Shown here: positions 63,379-64,000 of the stretch, piece by piece | How the letters are laid out: each line of letters opens with the position of its first letter | Numbering within the stretch: the first letter of the stretch is position 1 | Assembly: GCA_913058575.1 (NCBI GenBank) | Contig: CAJXRF010000006.1 | Coordinates: forward strand, 1 to 64,000 | DNA from: an uncultured Bermanella sp. | Lineage (GTDB): Bacteria > Pseudomonadota > Gammaproteobacteria > Pseudomonadales > Oceanobacteraceae | DNA length: 64,000 nucleotides | Direction of reading: 5' to 3' | The notes under the pieces: generated by a model | Seen by the model: only the letters and a program-made list of their open reading frames with translations | What the model was told of the DNA's origin: nothing | Database searches by the model: none | Program-made: the position numbers and the translations under genes

Positions 63379-64000
63379 ATGGAAGAGATAAAGAAAGCGG
63401 TATTAATAAGCGCCATCGTGTCGGTGTTGGGCGGCTTAGTGATTTTTATTGGCTGGGATGTGGCCATTGATAAGTATTTAATCCCAAGGGTAGAAGCCAA
63501 ATTGCTAGCAGAAAATTACTTAAGAGATGACATTAAAAAAGGCATGTATGTGAGTACCAATCAAGAATCTTTCAATAGCAATCATGTCATAGATGCCCAG
63601 CAGTTACTGAATTTAAAAAATAACAAAGTAGCGAACCTTCAATCATTAACGGTTATTGAAAACAAAATAAAGCAATTAAAAGCCCAACTTATTGAATTGG
63701 AAACCAACAAAATAAGCAGCATGGACCAGTCTATTGAAGATGTTTTGGCAGGCTTATCAATATTAAAAGCCAAGGATGATGGAAAAATAAAACTGCGAGT
63801 GTACTTTCACAAAGACAAAAGCCAAGAAGGCACACTCATTTTAAACGGTAACAACCCTGCGGTTTCATCCCTAATTCGTAATAACGACACTTATAAAGTC
63901 ACCAGTTTTAATGACAATAATGAAAAGTATAAAATACGTATACAAGATTTAACTGTGGATGGAAAGCTGGTGAATGAAGCCATTGCCAGCTTGTATATTA
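63379..64000 (+). CDS. Membrane-anchored coiled-coil protein, 3' end beyond the window
   Basis: An open frame from the ATG at 63379 (GGAG upstream) runs without a stop to the end of the window, about 207 codons. It begins MEEIKKAVLISAIVSVLGG, giving one hydrophobic anchor (about 7-27), then a Lys/Glu/Leu-rich region with heptad-like spacing (ENKIKQLKAQLIELETNK, about residues 95-112) and a more globular tail. It is divergent from the hemolysin cluster. I do not recognise a family. Confidence 0.7.
   Translation, partial: MEEIKKAVLISAIVSVLGGLVIFIGWDVAIDKYLIPRVEAKLLAENYLRDDIKKGMYVSTNQESFNSNHVIDAQQLLNLKNNKVANLQSLTVIENKIKQLKAQLIELETNKISSMDQSIEDVLAGLSILKAKDDGKIKLRVYFHKDKSQEGTLILNGNNPAVSSLIRNNDTYKVTSFNDNNEKYKIRIQDLTVDGKLVNEAIASLYI

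Noticed and set aside
63261-63470. 69-codon plus-strand open frame
   Set aside because: The overlapping frame from 63379 is longer, has a ribosome-binding site and a sensible membrane segment; this frame is Arg-rich and lacks support.

Overview
The window looks like chromosomal DNA of a marine gammaproteobacterium with moderate-to-low GC, probably an Oceanospirillales-type organism (Bermanella/Oleispira-like). That placement is inferred from the gammaproteobacterial tol-pal/ruvABC/aspS block, the AT-leaning codon use and the many small-molecule and envelope genes; no 16S gene or marker search was possible. I saw no insertion sequence, phage, integrase or CRISPR array.

Layout. (1) 1-10 kb: tRNA-Lys, then on the minus strand ruvC-ruvA-ruvB, ybgC-tolQ-tolR-tolA-tolB, two tandem pal genes and cpoB, with aspS upstream of ruvC. 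(2) 10-15.8 kb: an HPt/HD-GYP signalling protein, an HU protein with a lysine-rich repeat tail, a uracil-DNA-glycosylase-like protein, an SGNH hydrolase, a HIT protein, a GNAT/FemAB-like protein and a DsbA-fold protein. (3) 15.8-21.6 kb: a complete-looking thiC-thiO-thiS-thiG-thiDE operon behind a TPP riboswitch and a recognisable promoter. (4) 21.7-26.8 kb: cupin, DUF547, glycosyltransferases and an outer-membrane barrel with a small CxxC partner. (5) 26.8-31.3 kb: a branched-chain amino acid catabolic operon (leucine dehydrogenase, E1alpha, E1beta, E2). (6) 31.6-37.4 kb: three orphan periplasmic solute-binding-like proteins, a VanY-like peptidase, an AraC/GyrI regulator with an unknown partner, and a frameshifted DUF1330 gene. 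(7) 37.5-45.6 kb: a redox module, tlpA-DUF4266-DUF3570-apbE-RR-HK on the minus strand and dsbD-cytochrome b561 divergently on the plus strand. (8) 45.8-55.4 kb: PAS protein, two AraC regulators flanking a Tat sulfatase, a membrane-anchored GST, a porin with a PstS-like partner and a GGDEF/EAL protein. (9) 55.7-63.2 kb: a second QseBC/PmrAB-like two-component system beside a cluster of SDR, TauD-type dioxygenase, AMP-ligase and thermostable-hemolysin-family genes. (10) A truncated membrane coiled-coil gene runs off the right end.

The two most interesting systems are linked by one cis element. A direct repeat CTTAA-N6-CTTAA (11-bp period, like the PmrA box) occurs in the tlpA/dsbD divergent promoter and three times in the hemolysin/TauD/SDR cluster, in front of three different genes. 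Each region lies next to one of two paralogous OmpR-family two-component systems. In the redox module, the DUF3570 barrel carries a DALTGAS heptamer that resembles the motif flavinylated by ApbE, whose gene is in the same run; the DUF4266 lipoprotein ends in a Gly/Cys tail; TlpA, DsbD and a cytochrome b561 could supply electrons. The 58-63 kb cluster has the enzyme types of a small-molecule pathway (acyl activation, acyl-transfer-like fold, non-haem iron oxidation, reduction), but I know of no product.
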